A DNA stretch of 64,000 nt, taken from assembly GCA_015068905.1 (NCBI GenBank), contig SVJQ01000004.1, positions 1 to 64,000 of the forward strand, written 5' to 3'. The number at the start of each line of letters is the position of its first letter. Position 1 is the stretch's first letter. The notes beneath the pieces are model-generated. The model saw only the letters and a list, made by a program, of their open reading frames with translations. It did no database searches and was not told the DNA's origin. The position numbers and the translations under genes were made by a program. Of the stretch, positions 53,933 through 63,030 are shown one piece after another. Source of the stretch: Oscillospiraceae bacterium (GTDB lineage Bacteria; Bacillota; Clostridia; UBA1381; UBA9506).

Positions 53933-55666
53933 TTACTCTGCAAACGCATATTCGCCCATAAACAGAATTTCGCCGTTTGTGTTATCACGAATCACAAAGG
54001 TAAAGGGCTTATTATATTTTACCTCTATGGGTTCGGGCGGAAGGGCTGAGCCTGCCATACCGAGTGCTGTGACTGCAGCTGCCTCTGTTCCCTCTTCATC
54101 CACACTGATGTAGGTTTTATGGATAGCAGAGTCAATCCACATATTGCCGCTATCAAACATATTTTGAAATTCTGCATCTTTGGTAAAAGCTTTCGCGATG
54201 CCCATCACCTGCAGAATGTCATTGAGCCCCGTGCTGTATTCTACTTTAAATTTCGGCACGGATAAAGCCACATACTCAGATTCAAAGCTTGCATTTTTAA
54301 GGACTGCCTCAGGACTGAATGCCCCGTCACCCATCAAAAGATACATGCTGACATCCATATCCTCAAGCTTTTTGGTCTCAACATATTCCCCTTTTTCGTT
54401 GAACACATCTTCTCTTGTCTGATACGGCAGAGACACAATGGTCACGCCATCAGCTTCAGCATATTGCATCCAGGCGGTGCGATTCATAAAATCAATTTTA
54501 GTTTCCTGACCGTTTCTGTCAGTAAACACGTCCTCTGCAGTAGCACCTTTGTTAAACTCCTTGAGCCATCTGCCTTTAAAATAAACGGCATTGACAAGCA
54601 TTGCCCAGAAGTCTTTGTTATCTTCTGTAATAATAGCAGGAATTTTACCTGTTGTCTTCTCGTCTACCCAGCTATTTATGCGGCTCACAGCATTCTTATT
54701 GTTCACAATGTCAGCCGTAGCACCAAAAACCTCGGCAAGCTGATTGGTATAAGCCTGCGAAAAACGCTGCGCCGTCTTATCGCTGTTAATCCAGACAGAG
54801 TTGGCAACCTGAAGCCTCAGCAAGTCAGACTGTGCATATTTTGCAAGCATATTTTGAATTTCTTTATTATAAGCATCTAAATCCTCTACGCCCACAGCGC
54901 TCAGAATTTCATCACGAGTCTCGCCATCTGCGCCGTTTGCCGCCATTAAAAGCGCCATTTTGATAGATAATGGCGAGAACATATAGTTCTGATTCTCCGG
55001 CATCTGCGCGTTCATGTTGTCTGCAAAAGTAACGGCTACATTCCGGCTGCCTGTAATGGCGTCGTACATCCGAACCAAGGTTGCCACTGCCTGCTCTGCG
55101 GTATAGGCGCCCTTCGGGCTGAATCGGTTTTCACCCACGCCCTGCATAATACCCATGTTACAAACATTTTGCACCGCACTCATTGCCCAATCGGAAATCT
55201 CTGTTTCATCATCAAACAGATAATACACCTCGTGGTGTGCAAGGCTTGCAAATAAGCCGATTCTGTCTAAAATGGTTGCAGCCTCTTCACGGGTCAGCGG
55301 TGCCTTCGGGTCAAACAGTCCGTTGCCTTTGCCTGCAACAATGCCTAGGGCATATAGTGCTAAAACCTTTTCATTGTCAGTGTCCGCAAATGCCTTCGGA
55401 TAAACATTGCCGCCATGTCCGCCCATCGCCTTATCCAGCATATTATAGGCAAGCTCACAAAACTGTTCACGGGTAATATTTCGGGTCCAAGAGACCTTAA
55501 AAGCATTTGTAATCCCAAGGCTGTCCGCCTGTGCAACATATTCCATTGCCCAGTCGCTAGGGGCTCCCATGTCTCCGTGGCCAAGCTCAGCACTATCAGT
55601 TATTACCGGCACACTCGCTATAAAAAGCATAGCCACCATCAAAAACATTGATAACACTTTTTTCAT
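53933..55666 (-). CDS. Surface-anchored serpin with three SLH domains
   Basis: This protein of about 577 residues has a signal peptide (KKVLSMFLMVAMLFIASVPVI) followed by three SLH domains (about residues 25-75, 85-135 and 145-195, e.g. LTREEAATILDRIG and YTAEQAVATLVRMYDAI). These bind pyruvylated wall polymer. From about 205 to the end is a complete serpin (NYMFSPLSIKMALLMAANGADG; NAVYFKGRW). The hinge EEGTEAAAVTA fits inhibitory serpins; counting from it puts small residues (Ser/Ala) near P1, suggesting an elastase- or subtilisin-like target. The C-terminal PFTFVIRDNTNGEILFMG is typical. GAAAGGGG fixes the ATG at 55666, inside the track ORF. Confidence 0.93.
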   Translation of the reverse strand: MKKVLSMFLMVAMLFIASVPVITDSAELGHGDMGAPSDWAMEYVAQADSLGITNAFKVSWTRNITREQFCELAYNMLDKAMGGHGGNVYPKAFADTDNEKVLALYALGIVAGKGNGLFDPKAPLTREEAATILDRIGLFASLAHHEVYYLFDDETEISDWAMSAVQNVCNMGIMQGVGENRFSPKGAYTAEQAVATLVRMYDAITGSRNVAVTFADNMNAQMPENQNYMFSPLSIKMALLMAANGADGETRDEILSAVGVEDLDAYNKEIQNMLAKYAQSDLLRLQVANSVWINSDKTAQRFSQAYTNQLAEVFGATADIVNNKNAVSRINSWVDEKTTGKIPAIITEDNKDFWAMLVNAVYFKGRWLKEFNKGATAEDVFTDRNGQETKIDFMNRTAWMQYAEADGVTIVSLPYQTREDVFNEKGEYVETKKLEDMDVSMYLLMGDGAFSPEAVLKNASFESEYVALSVPKFKVEYSTGLNDILQVMGIAKAFTKDAEFQNMFDSGNMWIDSAIHKTYISVDEEGTEAAAVTALGMAGSALPPEPIEVKYNKPFTFVIRDNTNGEILFMGEYAFAE

Positions 55667-55744
55667 CAAAACATCCCCTTTCAAATAAGGTTTTCCTTTA
55701 CCTATGTTACCTTCATTCTAGCATATCACTTGATAAATTGCAAG

Positions 55745-55788
55745 AAAAAAAGACTCCCGTAAAATAACCGCGTTTTACGAAAGTCTTT
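55745..55788 (-). terminator. Intrinsic terminator of the ferredoxin gene
   Basis: AAAGACT and CGTAAAA pair with TTTTACG and AGTCTTT with small internal mismatches; the minus-strand 3' side has T7. Confidence 0.8.
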
Positions 55789-55798
55789 GACTAAAAAC

Positions 55799-55984
55799 CT
55801 ATTCCCCTGTCACAATCACACTGACAGGGCAACCTTCGGCTGACTCACTGACTGCCCCTTCCTGACCTTTTTCCGGCTGGGCATAAACCTCTGCGGTGCC
55901 ATCGTCTTTCATTCTGAAAACCTCAGGGCAGGTGCCGGTGCAAAGCCCACAACCGATGCAGCCCTCAACAATAGTAACGTTCAT
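55799..55984 (-). CDS. Small single-cluster [4Fe-4S] ferredoxin
   Basis: This 61-residue electron carrier has EGCIGCGLCTGTCPEVF near the N-terminus, which supplies three cluster cysteines (plus one extra Cys-Pro), and GCPVSVI near the C-terminus, which supplies the fourth. The length fits the monocluster ferredoxins of Clostridia and Thermotoga. AGGAGAG precedes the ATG. It is monocistronic, so its redox partner cannot be told from context. Confidence 0.93.
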   Translation of the reverse strand: MNVTIVEGCIGCGLCTGTCPEVFRMKDDGTAEVYAQPEKGQEGAVSESAEGCPVSVIVTGE

Positions 55985-56078
55985 ATACGTCTCTCCTTTA
56001 TGAATGATAGAATACCATTATTTTCCCTGATTTTTACACTTTTATGCAAAATAGTTCTTCGGACTTTTGGTGAATCTA

Positions 56079-56107
56079 TTGACAAAACCTGCGGTTCATA
56101 GTATAAT
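56079..56107 (+). promoter_or_regulatory. Promoter of tRNA-Thr
   Basis: TTGACA and TATAAT, both perfect, are separated by 17 bp and end 17 bp before the tRNA. Confidence 0.9.
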
Positions 56108-56124
56108 AAGGAAAGATTTTAAAC

Positions 56125-56200
56125 GCTGGTGTGGCTCAGTCGGTAGAGCAGCTGATTCGTAATCAGCAGATCGTCGGTTCAAGTCCGATCACCAGCTCCA
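56125..56200 (+). tRNA. tRNA-Thr (anticodon CGT)
   Basis: The 76-nt cloverleaf has a 7-bp acceptor GCTGGTG/CACCAGC, D-arm GCTC...GAGC, anticodon arm GCTGA-TTCGTAA-TCAGC with anticodon CGT (reads ACG, Thr), T-arm GTCGG-TTCAAGT-CCGAT, discriminator T and an encoded CCA end. It stands alone between its own promoter and terminator. Confidence 0.97.
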
Positions 56201-56232
56201 AAAAAAGACTTGTCAATTGACAAGTCTTTTTT
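56201..56232 (+). terminator. Terminator of tRNA-Thr
   Basis: AAAAAAGACTTGTCAATTGACAAGTCTTTTTT is a perfect palindrome that starts right after the CCA end. Confidence 0.92.
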
Positions 56233-56235
56233 CTA

Positions 56236-56403
56236 TGAAATAAATCCTGACGTATTTGTGAAATACCCTTCGGGTGTGAAATATCGCTACGCAATATGAA
56301 ATGCCTGCGGCATGAAAGGATTTATTTTATTTCACATTTTGCGATAGCAAAATATTTCATAATCCGTAGGATTCTTTCATATCGAGCAAAGCGAGATATT
56401 TCA
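56236..56403. repeat. Array of mini-hairpins punctuated by TGAAA, then TTTCA (polarity flips)
   Basis: TGAAA occurs at 56236, 56259, 56277, 56297 and 56313; then TTTCA at 56330, 56355, 56375 and 56399. Most segments between them are small inverted repeats with different sequences: ACCC-TTC-GGGT, ATCGC-TAC-GCAAT, TGCC-TGC-GGCA, ATTTTGC-GATA-GCAAAAT, AATCC-GTA-GGATT and TATCGAGCAAAGCGAGATA. A larger stem (GAAATAAATCCT / AGGATTTATT..ATTTC) spans the left half. The element is noncoding and lies between two terminators. The hairpins differ while the 5-nt spacer is fixed, the reverse of a CRISPR array. Confidence 0.7.
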
Positions 56404-56404
56404 C

Positions 56405-56440
56405 AAAAAAACAGCCTCTGCAAAAGCAGAGGCTGTTTTA
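56405..56440 (-). terminator. Intrinsic terminator of groES-groEL
   Basis: On the minus strand AAAACAGCCTCTGC-TTTT-GCAGAGGCTGTTTT is followed by T-rich sequence, 21 bp past the groEL stop. Confidence 0.92.
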
Positions 56441-56460
56441 ATTTACCTTTTATGTGTTTC

Positions 56461-58104
<1,644 letters not shown>

Positions 58105-58109
58105 TTAAA

Positions 58110-58406
<297 letters not shown>

Positions 58407-58440
58407 TTAAATTATATAAACGTTAATTGTTAACAAATTG

Positions 58441-58506
58441 TTAGCACTCTTGACCATTGAGTGCTAACACAAGTTATATAATACTCAATATTTCACTTTT
58501 TGGCAA
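58441..58506 (-). promoter_or_regulatory. groES-groEL promoter with CIRCE operator
   Basis: The inverted repeat TTAGCACTC-N9-GAGTGCTAA at 58441-58467 is an exact CIRCE element, the binding site of the heat-shock repressor HrcA. The minus-strand promoter TTGCCA - 17 bp - TATTAT (58478-58506) lies directly upstream, so CIRCE covers the start of the transcript. hrcA is not in the window. Confidence 0.96.
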
Positions 58507-58659
58507 ATATTATGCTAAGTCATTTTTTTAAATTATTCTTATTTTTCTTGTGATTTCTTTCGTTTTCTTTCATTTTCTTTAAATTGCTGAATATTGATAA
58601 ATTTTCCGGGGTCTGTTATACTAAGAAATGTAGAAAATAACGTAAATGAGTGATAGAAA

Positions 58660-59907
58660 ATGGACTTTGATGTACTGGTCATCGGTGCCGGTGCTGCCGG
58701 GTTGATGGCAGCAGGCACAGCCGCTATGTATGGCGCAGACACCTGCCTTTTAGAAAAAAATGAAAAATGTGGCAAAAAGCTGTTCATTACCGGCAAGGGG
58801 CGTTGCAATGTGACAAACGCTGCACCGATTGCCGACTTTATGGGGCAGATTCCCGGTGACGGCCGGTTTTTATACAGCGCCTTTTCTACCTTTAATAATG
58901 AAGACCTGCGTGAGCTTTTGCTGCAAAGAGGTGTTGAAACCAAAGTCGAGCGTGGTGGTCGTGTGTTCCCCGTCAGCGATAAATCCTCCGATGTGATCCG
59001 TGCTCTTTCAGAATATGCTACTTGCTGTCGATCCGTTCAGTATAACGCCAAAGTCAAAGAACTCATCATAAAAGACGGCGCTGTTTGCGGGGTGAGCCTT
59101 TCAGGCGGTAAGAAAATAACAGCCAAAGCCATCATCATTGCAACCGGCGGTGTGAGCTATCCCCAGACAGGGTCAGATGGTGACGGCTATCGTTTTGCAA
59201 AGACAGCAGGGCATCAGATTATTGAGCCCAAGCCCTCACTCGTTCCCTTAGAAACCGTCGAAAGCTGGCCTAAGGATGCTATGGGGCTCTCCCTTAAAAA
59301 TGTGACCCTGACAGCAAAAAATAAAAGCGGAAAAGTGCTGTATCAGGAAAACGGCGAAATGCTGTTTACCCATTTTGGCATTTCCGGTCCTTTGGTGCTT
59401 TCTGCCAGCGCGCATATGCGTGACTATAGTCGCGACCGCTACACCGTGACTGTTGATTTAAAACCGGCACTCATGCCTGAGCAGCTTGACAACCGGATTC
59501 TCAGGGATTTTGCTGAGGAAATTAACAAAGACTTTATTAACAGCTTAGATAAATTGCTCCCCAAAAAACTGATTCCCGTCATTGTGAAGCTGTCCGCCAT
59601 TGACCCAAGGAAAAAGGTAAATGAAATCACAAAGGAAGAAAGAAGCCGCTTGGTACGACTTTTAAAAGAGCTGACCTTGACGGTTAAACGCCCCCGCCCC
59701 ATCGCGGAAGCCATTATCACGGCCGGCGGCGTTTCTACAAAAGAGGTTGTGCCAAAGACAATGGAATCAAAACAGGTAGCCGGTCTTTACTTTGCCGGCG
59801 AGGTATTGGACCTTGATGCCTATACCGGCGGCTATAACCTGCAGATTGCTTTTTCCACCGGCTACTTAGCCGGTAAAAGTGCCGCAGAAGCAGTTTTAGG
59901 ATACTAA
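58660..59907 (+). CDS. HI0933/BaiN-like flavoprotein (NAD(P)/FAD-dependent oxidoreductase)
   Basis: In this 415-residue protein the Rossmann motif VLVIGAGAAGLMAAGTAAMYG (residues about 5-25) binds FAD, followed by KKLFITGKGRCNVTN, FPVSDKSSDVIRAL and ATGGVSYPQTGSDGDGY, all typical of the HI0933/YhiN family. The C-terminal AGEVLDLDAYTGGYNLQIAFSTGYLAG is conserved. Some members (BaiN) were proposed to act in bile-acid dehydroxylation, but most are untested and the name should not be taken as function. It lies 22 bp before hflX. Confidence 0.9.
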   Translation: MDFDVLVIGAGAAGLMAAGTAAMYGADTCLLEKNEKCGKKLFITGKGRCNVTNAAPIADFMGQIPGDGRFLYSAFSTFNNEDLRELLLQRGVETKVERGGRVFPVSDKSSDVIRALSEYATCCRSVQYNAKVKELIIKDGAVCGVSLSGGKKITAKAIIIATGGVSYPQTGSDGDGYRFAKTAGHQIIEPKPSLVPLETVESWPKDAMGLSLKNVTLTAKNKSGKVLYQENGEMLFTHFGISGPLVLSASAHMRDYSRDRYTVTVDLKPALMPEQLDNRILRDFAEEINKDFINSLDKLLPKKLIPVIVKLSAIDPRKKVNEITKEERSRLVRLLKELTLTVKRPRPIAEAIITAGGVSTKEVVPKTMESKQVAGLYFAGEVLDLDAYTGGYNLQIAFSTGYLAGKSAAEAVLGY

Positions 59908-59929
59908 AAACACACGAAAGGAGCCTCTT

Positions 59930-61213
59930 ATGGCTTTAGTTGAAACCAAACAGGAAATAGAACGTGCCGTTTTGGCAGGTGTGCACACCGGCAGCGGCGA
60001 CCCCTTAAAAGATACAACCGAAGAATCCATCGCCGAGCTTTCACGTCTGGCAGAAACCGCCGGCGCTGAAACAGTAGGCGTTCTCATTCAAAATCGCCCC
60101 AGCCCTGAAAACGCAACCTATCTGGGTGAGGGCAAGGTGGAGGAACTCTTAAATGCCTGCCAGACGCTGGATGCAACGCTGGTCATATTTGACAGCGAGC
60201 TCTCCCCCATTCAGCTTAAAAACTTAGAGAAAATTTTAGGTCTGCGTGTCATTGACCGTAGCATGCTGATTTTAGATATCTTTGCCCGTCACGCCCATTC
60301 CAGCGAGGGTAAAATTCAGGTTGAGTTGGCACAGCTCCGCTATATGCTGCCCCGCCTGATGGGCATCGGCACACAGCTTTCCCGCTTAGGTGCCGGCATT
60401 GGCACCCGTGGTCCCGGTGAAACACGGCTTGAAACTGACCGCCGTCACATTCGCCGCCGGATTCATCACCTGCAAGAAGCCCTCTCAGAGGTCCGCAAGC
60501 ACCGCGAGCTGCTTCGTGCCGGTCGCAAAAACGACAAAGCTATTACTGTTGCCTTAGCCGGCTATACCAACGCAGGAAAATCTACTTTATTAAATATATT
60601 AACCGGTGCCGAGGTATATGCTGAGGATAAGCTTTTTGCAACCCTGGACCCCACTGTTCGTGGCTTTAGCTTAGAAGACGGCAGACAAATTTTAATGATT
60701 GACACCGTCGGCTTTATCCGCAAGCTGCCCCACCACTTAATTGAGGCCTTTAAATCTACTTTGGAAGAAATTTCGCTTGCCGATGTCATCGTGCATGTTG
60801 CCGACGGCTCAAACCCTGAATATCTGCAGCATATTCAGGTTGTCAGCGGCATTTTGTCAGAGCTTGGCGCCGGAGATAAGCCGGTGGTGCTTGCCTTTAA
60901 CAAATCTGATGCAAAGCCGGATGATTTGGAGCTGCCTGCTTCCCTCCCCGGCACAGAAAAAACTGTTTCTATCAGTGCTAAAACAGGCACAGGACTATCA
61001 GATTTAATCGACGCCATAGCTGATGTTGCCCCCGGTAAAAAGCAGGCATTCACCTTAAAAATTCCCTTTTCTCAGGGCGCACTTTTATCTGAACTTCACG
61101 AAAACCATCCCATTTTAAAAGAAGAGTATGAGCCGAACGGCACTTTAGTGGAAGTTCTTTTAAATGCCGGCGACTATAATCGCTTTAAACCTTACCTTGC
61201 AAAAGAGGAGTAA
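59930..61213 (+). CDS. hflX: Ribosome-associated GTPase HflX
   Basis: In this 427-residue protein the HflX N-terminal domain (TYLGEGKVEELLNAC; IDRSMLILDIFARHA; GPGETRLETDRRHIRRRI) is followed by the G domain with G1 GYTNAGKSTLLN, G3 DTVGFIRKLPHHL and G4 NKSD. HflX splits stalled ribosomes under stress. AAAGGAG precedes ATG. The YigZ-family gene starts 4 bp after the stop, and its ribosome site lies in the last codons of hflX. Confidence 0.96.
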   Translation: MALVETKQEIERAVLAGVHTGSGDPLKDTTEESIAELSRLAETAGAETVGVLIQNRPSPENATYLGEGKVEELLNACQTLDATLVIFDSELSPIQLKNLEKILGLRVIDRSMLILDIFARHAHSSEGKIQVELAQLRYMLPRLMGIGTQLSRLGAGIGTRGPGETRLETDRRHIRRRIHHLQEALSEVRKHRELLRAGRKNDKAITVALAGYTNAGKSTLLNILTGAEVYAEDKLFATLDPTVRGFSLEDGRQILMIDTVGFIRKLPHHLIEAFKSTLEEISLADVIVHVADGSNPEYLQHIQVVSGILSELGAGDKPVVLAFNKSDAKPDDLELPASLPGTEKTVSISAKTGTGLSDLIDAIADVAPGKKQAFTLKIPFSQGALLSELHENHPILKEEYEPNGTLVEVLLNAGDYNRFKPYLAKEE

Positions 61214-61217
61214 CCCC

Positions 61218-61847
61218 ATGGAAAAAGACTATAAAACCATAAAACAGCCTGCACGGGCAGAACACGTTGAAAAAAAATCCCGTTTTATTGCAACGGTTCG
61301 CCCCGTAACTACCGAGGCACAGGCCCTTGCCTTTATTGCGGAAATGCGGAAGGAATTTTCTGACGCTACCCATAACACCTATGCCTATGTCATCCGCGAA
61401 AACAACATTGCCCGTTTTTCTGATGACGGGGAGCCGGGCGGCACGGCAGGTCTGCCTATGATGGAAGTGTTAAAACAGGAAGAACTGCAGGATGTGGCCG
61501 TGGTTGTAACCCGTTACTTTGGCGGCACACTTCTCGGTGCCGGCGGTTTGGTTCGTGCCTATTCAAAGGGCGCTAAAATTGGTGTAGATGCCGGCATTAT
61601 TTCTGTGATGACAGATTGCACCGTGCTAAAAATCACCGTCAGCTATGAGCTTTACGGACGTCTGCAGTATCTGTTAGAGCAAGAGAATTTAAAAATTGAG
61701 GAATCTGACTTTGGTCAGGATGTTTCGGTCACCGTTTGTATCCGCTCAGCTCTGTTAGATGCTTTTCAGAAAAAGCTGACCGAAACCACCAACGGCCGGA
61801 GTCAATGTGAAATTATCTCCACCGAATACAGACCCATAGAAATTTAA
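61218..61847 (+). CDS. YigZ/IMPACT-family protein
   Basis: This protein of about 209 residues has the N-terminal UPF0029/IMPACT domain with KKSRFIATVRPVTTEAQALAFI and the core FSDDGEPGGTAGLPMMEVL and TRYFGGTLLGAGGLVRAYS motifs, followed by a DUF1949-type ferredoxin-like C-terminal domain. Bacterial YigZ proteins are of uncertain biochemical role, with proposed links to translation. The ORF track starts 54 bp earlier inside hflX; AGAGGAG before ATG 61218 fixes the start. Confidence 0.92.
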   Translation: MEKDYKTIKQPARAEHVEKKSRFIATVRPVTTEAQALAFIAEMRKEFSDATHNTYAYVIRENNIARFSDDGEPGGTAGLPMMEVLKQEELQDVAVVVTRYFGGTLLGAGGLVRAYSKGAKIGVDAGIISVMTDCTVLKITVSYELYGRLQYLLEQENLKIEESDFGQDVSVTVCIRSALLDAFQKKLTETTNGRSQCEIISTEYRPIEI

Positions 61848-61880
61848 AAAAGCTGCCTTGCTTTGCAAGGCAGCTTTTTT
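61846..61880 (+). terminator. Bidirectional terminator between the YigZ-family gene and prsA
   Basis: AAAAAAGCTGCCTTG-CTTTG-CAAGGCAGCTTTTTT has A and T runs on both sides of a 15-bp stem. Confidence 0.93.
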
Positions 61881-61890
61881 CATTAACTTA

Positions 61891-62949
61891 TTATTTAACT
61901 TTAATACCGTCTACAACATTCTGATGAATCACAATGTCCATTTCAGGCTTATAGGTGTCAATAACAGCATTGTACTTATCGGTCAGAGCCTGCTGTTTTT
62001 CGCCGGAGAGCTTTTGTTCAACAGCTGCAATAGCTGCATCATACTCTTCGCCGGAGGTAGGCAGAGCCAGCTTTTTAATGATGTGCCAGCCATATTCTGT
62101 TTCAACCAGGTCAGAAATCTGGCCAACTTCCAGCTCGTAAGAAGCTGTCTCGAAAGCGGCAACCATTGTACCCTTTGTAAAGGTGTAACCGTCAGGGGAC
62201 TGTTCCATACCCGGGTCTTCACCATATTCTTTTACCAAGCTGTCAAAGTTTGTACCGGCCTTTGCTTTTTTCAAAACATCTTCTGCCAGCTTCAGCTGTT
62301 CAGCTTTATAAGCTTCAGGATCTTTCGGTTCTACACCTTCAGCCGGTGTTTCGGTGTTGGAGATTAAAATATGTTTAACGTGAACATATTCCTTTTTATA
62401 AGCGTCCTGAATTTCATCCTCTGTGGGAACTAAATCAGCAGGATCAGCTTCCTTATCAGCGGTGCTCAGCTCGCTTACATACATGCTTGCCAGTGTGGTT
62501 TTCATCAACAGGTCAATCAGCTGATTCTGTGATAAACCGGTTGCATCAAGCAATGCATCAACCTGTGCTTTTTGATCTGCGTCTGTTGCTTTTACTGTCT
62601 GACGAATGTACTTAATGTCTTCGTCAGAAACAGCAAGGCCCTTTTCCTCAGCCTTAACACAAGCCATTTCAACACGCAGCATTTCTTCTAAGGCTTTGTT
62701 TTTTGCAGCTTCGCTTGCTTTTACGCCATCAATGTCAGCATCCCAGAAGCCTTCTAAATCGGTTGTTCCGGATTCAGCAATCATCTGCTGTTTAACATTT
62801 TCCAGATAATACATAAATTCTGCCTTGGTAACAACGCGACCGTTAACCGTAGCAATTTCTCTGGAAATTTCAAGCTTACCACAGCCTGCAAAGCTAAGCA
62901 TTAAACAAAAAACGCAAGCCAGTACAACAATTCTCTTCATTGTTTTCAC
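61891..62949 (-). CDS. PrsA/SurA-like peptidyl-prolyl isomerase lipoprotein
   Basis: This 352-residue lipoprotein has a lipobox in LSFAGC, so it is anchored on the outside of the membrane. It has a SurA-N-like helical chaperone domain (about 40-190) and a parvulin-type rotamase domain (YVHVKHILISNTE... to TEYGWHIIKKL, about 190-300). It assists folding of exported proteins. GTG at 62949 is the start: GGAG stands eight bases upstream, while the in-frame ATG is 17 bases away. It follows mfd on the same strand after 81 bp. Confidence 0.92.
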   Translation of the reverse strand: MKTMKRIVVLACVFCLMLSFAGCGKLEISREIATVNGRVVTKAEFMYYLENVKQQMIAESGTTDLEGFWDADIDGVKASEAAKNKALEEMLRVEMACVKAEEKGLAVSDEDIKYIRQTVKATDADQKAQVDALLDATGLSQNQLIDLLMKTTLASMYVSELSTADKEADPADLVPTEDEIQDAYKKEYVHVKHILISNTETPAEGVEPKDPEAYKAEQLKLAEDVLKKAKAGTNFDSLVKEYGEDPGMEQSPDGYTFTKGTMVAAFETASYELEVGQISDLVETEYGWHIIKKLALPTSGEEYDAAIAAVEQKLSGEKQQALTDKYNAVIDTYKPEMDIVIHQNVVDGIKVK

Positions 62950-63030
62950 TTAAAACACTCCTTTTCTCTGCGCCCGTGGGCGGTATATGATTCATACATA
63001 TAAGACAAAATATCTCTCACCTATTATACA

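Noticed and set aside
56236-56403. Possible CRISPR array
   Set aside because: The constant words are only 5 nt, the intervening segments are palindromes, and orientation flips in the middle; no cas genes are present.
61983-62225. 80-residue minus-strand ORF within prsA
   Set aside because: Out-of-frame shadow within the same strand; no ribosome site.
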